Assembly (NCBI GenBank): GCA_022749755.1
Contig: CM040444.1
Coordinates: 1,557,026 to 1,621,025, forward strand
Direction of reading: 5' to 3'
Length of the DNA stretch: 64,000 nucleotides
DNA from: Azadirachta indica
Taxonomy: Eukaryota > Streptophyta > Magnoliopsida > Sapindales > Meliaceae
A program made the translations under genes and the position numbers. Under the pieces are notes generated by a model that had not been told where the DNA came from, ran no database searches, and worked only from the letters and a program-made list of their open reading frames with translations. Shown here piece after piece: positions 60,191 to 64,000 of this stretch. Position 1 is the first letter of the stretch; each line of letters opens with the position of its first letter.

Positions 60191-60755
60191 TTTATTTTAT
60201 TTTATGAAACTATTGTTATATAAAATATAATTTAAGAAATAAATAAATTATTTATTCTATTAAACCATATTATTATTTAATTAGAAGGGAAATATTGTGG
60301 GCTCAATCTCATACTTTAAAAAATAAAATTAACAAAATAATAAAAAAGAAATAGAAGTAATAGAGTTAAGTGTGTGAAATTAATATAGAAATTGTGTTAG
60401 GGGCTTGACTTCACCTATTTGTTATTATATTCATCTTAATTGAGAATTACTAATATTTTCTATTTTAATTCACAAATCACTAGTTATAATTTAACTTGAT
60501 TACCTCTTCTGATCGCAACAATACTAACCATAAGGGCACAAAATATATCTATTAAAAATATATTTGAGTAGAATTCAATTTAAAAGGTAATTCAAGAGAT
60601 GAGGGTATCCAATAGGAGATAGCAATCCAATACAATTACGATGTAGGACAATTAACAGTATTAAATAACAAAATAATTATAAAAGTATCGTCCTACGAGA
60701 ATTGAATTTTTACATTAAATATTAAATACTATAGTATCGAAATCCCAAATTTTAT
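60191..60755. other. AT-rich spacer
   Basis: No gene or clear repeat seen. Confidence 0.4.
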
Positions 60756-61043
60756 CTAAGCGTCAGGATTGCAAAGCTTAATAGTTACATTGTTGTAAAC
60801 CCTCGCAACTTTTTCAGCTGTATCGCAAGTTCCGAGCCACCAGCATACTAGAACTTGGGTTGCGATTCTCTTCCTGTTGCTGACGATGGCGGCAGCGTTG
60901 CTATTCTTATTGAGAGTGAGTTCGATGTAGATTTCATTCACGTAGCATTTCAGTCTTTGGCGGTCGGAGAACTCTCCCTCTTCGTCGCTTAAGGAGTTTG
61001 TCGCGTTGTAGTCAGTAGTCAATATCCATATAACTCTGTTCAC
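60756..61043 (-). CDS. Unrecognised small ORF or exon, 95 aa
   Basis: The frame has clearly higher GC and more varied composition than the sequence around it, and is open on the minus strand from about 61125 (before the ATG at 61043) to the stop at 60756. Sequence features: acidic SLSDEEGEFSD, then YVNEIYIELTLNKNS and IATQVLVCWWLGTC, ending KLCNPDA. No family was recognised. There is no signal peptide or obvious membrane segment. A CAG near 61130 could be an intron acceptor, so this may be the last exon of a gene or a gene fragment carried by an element. Confidence 0.35.
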   Translation of the reverse strand: MNRVIWILTTDYNATNSLSDEEGEFSDRQRLKCYVNEIYIELTLNKNSNAAAIVSNRKRIATQVLVCWWLGTCDTAEKVARVYNNVTIKLCNPDA

Positions 61044-61044
61044 C

Positions 61045-63825
61045 GTTTTGAAATATTTGTCATGATTAGTCGATTTCTGTATACAGTCGTCCTTTTTCTT
61101 TTCTGATAGTTTTTTTCTTCAGCTGGACAAAGAAGGCAAGAGGTTAGCCGGTTAGCAATATTTAATAAAATTAAGTATATCATTTAATATAATTAATTAA
61201 CTGAAAAATAGTAATTAATTTATAATTTTTTAATAATTTTTTTAAAATAAAGTAAAAAGAATGTTTAAATACAAAAAGAAAAAAATAATAAATTTTACTA
61301 ATGATTATGTTTAAAAATTATTAGTCCTTGACTCTGCATAATAATTACTTATTTATTTTCTATAAATAATATATAATTTAATGAAATAATAACATATTAG
61401 TCCCGGAACTATAACAAAAGAATAAATTAAGACATATTTTGATAAATTTTAATATTTTAATATTTATTATTACATATATCATTATTTGTTAGAATTTTTC
61501 AGAGTATAATTGACTCTTTATATCTAAAAGTAACGAGCTCTAATTTCACAGACTCAATATTTTTTTAATTAAAATAATAAATTAATTAACAATGAGAAAG
61601 AAGGGTGAAATAAGCGAAGCTCAGAAGCATAGCACTAAAATTATAATACATGAGCAGCATTTGGAAAAAAAAAAAAAAAAAGATCCATAATACACTAGAC
61701 TCATATTTTTAGTGTATTTAGAAAAAAGGGTTCTTAGGATGTGGTGAAAGCGAATAATTTTTCGGACTTCAATTTGGCATCCTTGATAAATAATAAACAA
61801 AAAAAAATCACACATTCTCTTTCATTATCACTTCCATCATCTTTTTCCGTAATCCTCAGAACTCAAAACAAAACAGAAAGTAAAAAGCACAGAAATAATA
61901 ACGCGTACAAAAAAATATTATATATATAAACAAAAAATTTTTAACAATAACTAATATTGATTATTAATTTTTTTAAATGACTACCATATAATATATATTA
62001 TAAAAATGACTAATTTAGACCAAAATATTCTTATAAAAATTTTTCAAAAATAATCACTAAACATATTTACGCAGAGATATTTTAGTTCAAAAAATTTTGA
62101 AATGGTTATTTTTAAAAAATATTTTTAATAGTAGTTATTACCGAAAATTTATCCCAAGTGTTGATAATTTTCGTTAAATTTACTATAATCACTTTATGTC
62201 ATATATTATATAGTATTTTAATTATGAAGATATAACTTTGTCCGCATGATATTTATGTTTTTAAATGAGATATATTTTTAGTCAAAGTATTAAACCATAA
62301 ACTTTGGCTATAATTATTATATTCTATAATTGTTATTATTGCATAACAAACAATAATTGAAATACAATCTAATCACTTCGACATTAATAATAGGAAAAAA
62401 CATAAAATAATGCATGGTATATGAACATTCAAGAGTAAAGTGCCTCATTTTTAAAATATTATTATCAATCACACCAAAATAAAAAATTGTCCCCTTAAAT
62501 TTTTGGTTTCCATTCATTATTTATCTTCATAAAATGACATAAATATTTTCATTGACAAATAAATTTTGATAAACATTTCTAATTCTCAAAATTAAATTTA
62601 ATTAAAAGATAATTTTTTACTTATACTTTTATTAACTTGAGTTTTCAAGTAGTTACTTATGCTGATATTTTAACAATATTGGGTGTAGTTTAATATATTT
62701 AAACATTTTAGTCTTATTTATTAGAGACAAATATGTAATATACAAAATAATAATATCCAATTTCTTATTGTAAATTTGTTAACGGTCCTTAATATGTATA
62801 AACAGAATACTAATTTATCAAAAAATTACCAGTAATTTGTAATACTTTTGATTTTAATATGAACTTAGGATGATTTAATAATATAATATTACAATATTAT
62901 TGATTGAATAATATAAATAATAAACGATTTATTAAAAAGAAAAAATATATTTTGGATAGTAACTAGTTATTAAAATAGTATTAATAATTTATAATAGTAT
63001 TAATTTTTAAATTAAATTAATCGCTGATAATCAAAATTAGAATTAAAATTGCCTTAAAGTTAATATTTTATATACAACATATCAATCTTATATATTTTTC
63101 TATGGAAAAATTAAATCCTTAGAAATTATTATGAATTTAGTTAATTTTTTTAAAAGACAACTGGATTCCAAATTTTTAAAATAAGTATCAATCACATGTC
63201 CAAATTGAAAAAAAGTGTCAATAAAATCCTTTTTGTTATTTTTACTGTTTACTATTTATAATTTTAATAGATATTATATTGTTACTTATAATTTTAAGAA
63301 TATTTTTGATGAATTAATATGCCATATTGAATATTTAGGATTTATATAAAAAAATATTTAAATAATATATAATTCATGAAATCCAAATATTTAGTTGGAA
63401 TTTATTTTAATTGTTTGTGCAATTTCTAATTTTAAGAATATTTATATAATTTATACATAATTATATTAATTTATAAATAAAATAAAATAATTTAAATAAT
63501 TTATGTAATAAATAAACAAATATTTTTTAAAAAATAATTATTAATATAATATTTTCATAGAAAATGTAGAGGCAATCAGTTAATGATTTAAATTTAGTCA
63601 CAACATCACCGGTGCTATACACGATAAAAATCTTAATATTTTCTAAATTTTGCTCCCCATTTGAAAATGAATCGTAAGATGAATTTGGATAATATGAGAT
63701 GGGACACACCTTTGTTGTCTTTTTCTTCTTCATCATCATGTGGCCAACAAAAAAAAAGTATTTTTTTTTTATTATGGATGAAATAACAAAATAGCATAAA
63801 GAAAGAAAATAATTGAGGATAGCGG
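61045..63825. other. AT-rich intergenic stretch
   Basis: No gene supported. A segment at 61930-62160 resembles part of 56830-57010 in reverse orientation (flanking-type repeat). A short minus-strand frame at 63527-63739 has no family match. Confidence 0.4.
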
Positions 63826-64000
63826 CGGGTGCGAGTTGGTTCGGATCAAACCGAAATTGCTCGGGTTTACTAATTTTTGGACCGAATTAAAGCAACTATA
63901 TAATTGAAATCGAATCTAAACTGAACTGTTCAGTTCGGTTCAGCTCAATTCGGTTCGATTTTTATTATTTATTTAATTTTTAATTTTTTTAATTTAATTG
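63826..64000. repeat. Start of a GGTTCGGTT-type inverted-repeat element, cut by the window
   Basis: GCGGGTGCGAGTTGGTTCGG and later GTTCAGTTCGGTTC / TTCGGTTCGATT runs are typical of short plant DNA-element ends. The rest is outside the window. Confidence 0.3.

Noticed and set aside
63527..63739. Minus-strand 70-aa frame starting with a Met-Lys run
   Set aside because: Composition follows a poly-purine run; no motif, no conserved context.

Overview
This is a plant (eudicot) nuclear window. It is AT-rich, has GT-AG introns, carries several plant LTR-retrotransposon types, and has one scaffold gap of exactly 100 N (17466-17565). Nothing in the sequence fixes the species. No rRNA, tRNA, CRISPR array or bacterial-type operon was seen.

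The only convincing host genes are a cluster of SABATH-family S-adenosylmethionine-dependent carboxyl methyltransferases, all on the minus strand with the same three-exon structure. Copy A (4604-6010) and copy D (47247-48670) are intact at 353 and 359 residues. Copy B (8575-9993) has a 2-bp duplication in exon 1, and copy C (35689-37120) has one extra base in exon 2; both are probably broken. A start-less exon 1 relic on the plus strand (30240-30314) and two orphan upstream modules (about 8084-8400 and 16640-16990) suggest the cluster once held more copies. C and D sit in a large segmental duplication (about 33.8-38.1 kb and 45.2-49.9 kb) that later took different insertions.

Most of the rest is mobile DNA. 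From left to right: a decayed retroelement with a CCHC gag fragment (1-3.7 kb); SABATH A and B; a shrunken Ty1/copia element with both LTRs (10710-14151); AT-rich sequence, an orphan upstream module and the gap; and an 11.5-kb Ty3/gypsy element of Tat-like type (17699-29160). That gypsy element has a perfect 5-bp target duplication, a nested solo LTR, a 67-bp satellite-like array and an antisense coiled-coil ORF. Next come the exon 1 relic, inverted-repeat elements, a hAT-like element and SABATH C; then a spliced but decayed accessory gene of the same antisense type with its own promoter (about 38.9-42.2 kb); a gypsy RNase H fragment; a 1036-bp TRIM element (45268-46303) and SABATH D. The right end holds a two-part tandem array (52.7-54.1 kb), AT-rich repeats, a foldback element, a copia fragment on the minus strand (59.06-60.19 kb) and one unrecognised ORF (60756-61043).

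The SABATH proteins probably methylate a small carboxylic acid. The aromatic-acid pocket pair typical of salicylate enzymes (Met-Trp) is His-Phe here, so the substrate is unlikely to be predictable as salicylate. The mobile elements carry many stop codons explained by C-to-T change (Trp TGG to TGA or TAG, Gln CAA or CAG to TAA or TAG), as expected for long-methylated, silenced DNA.
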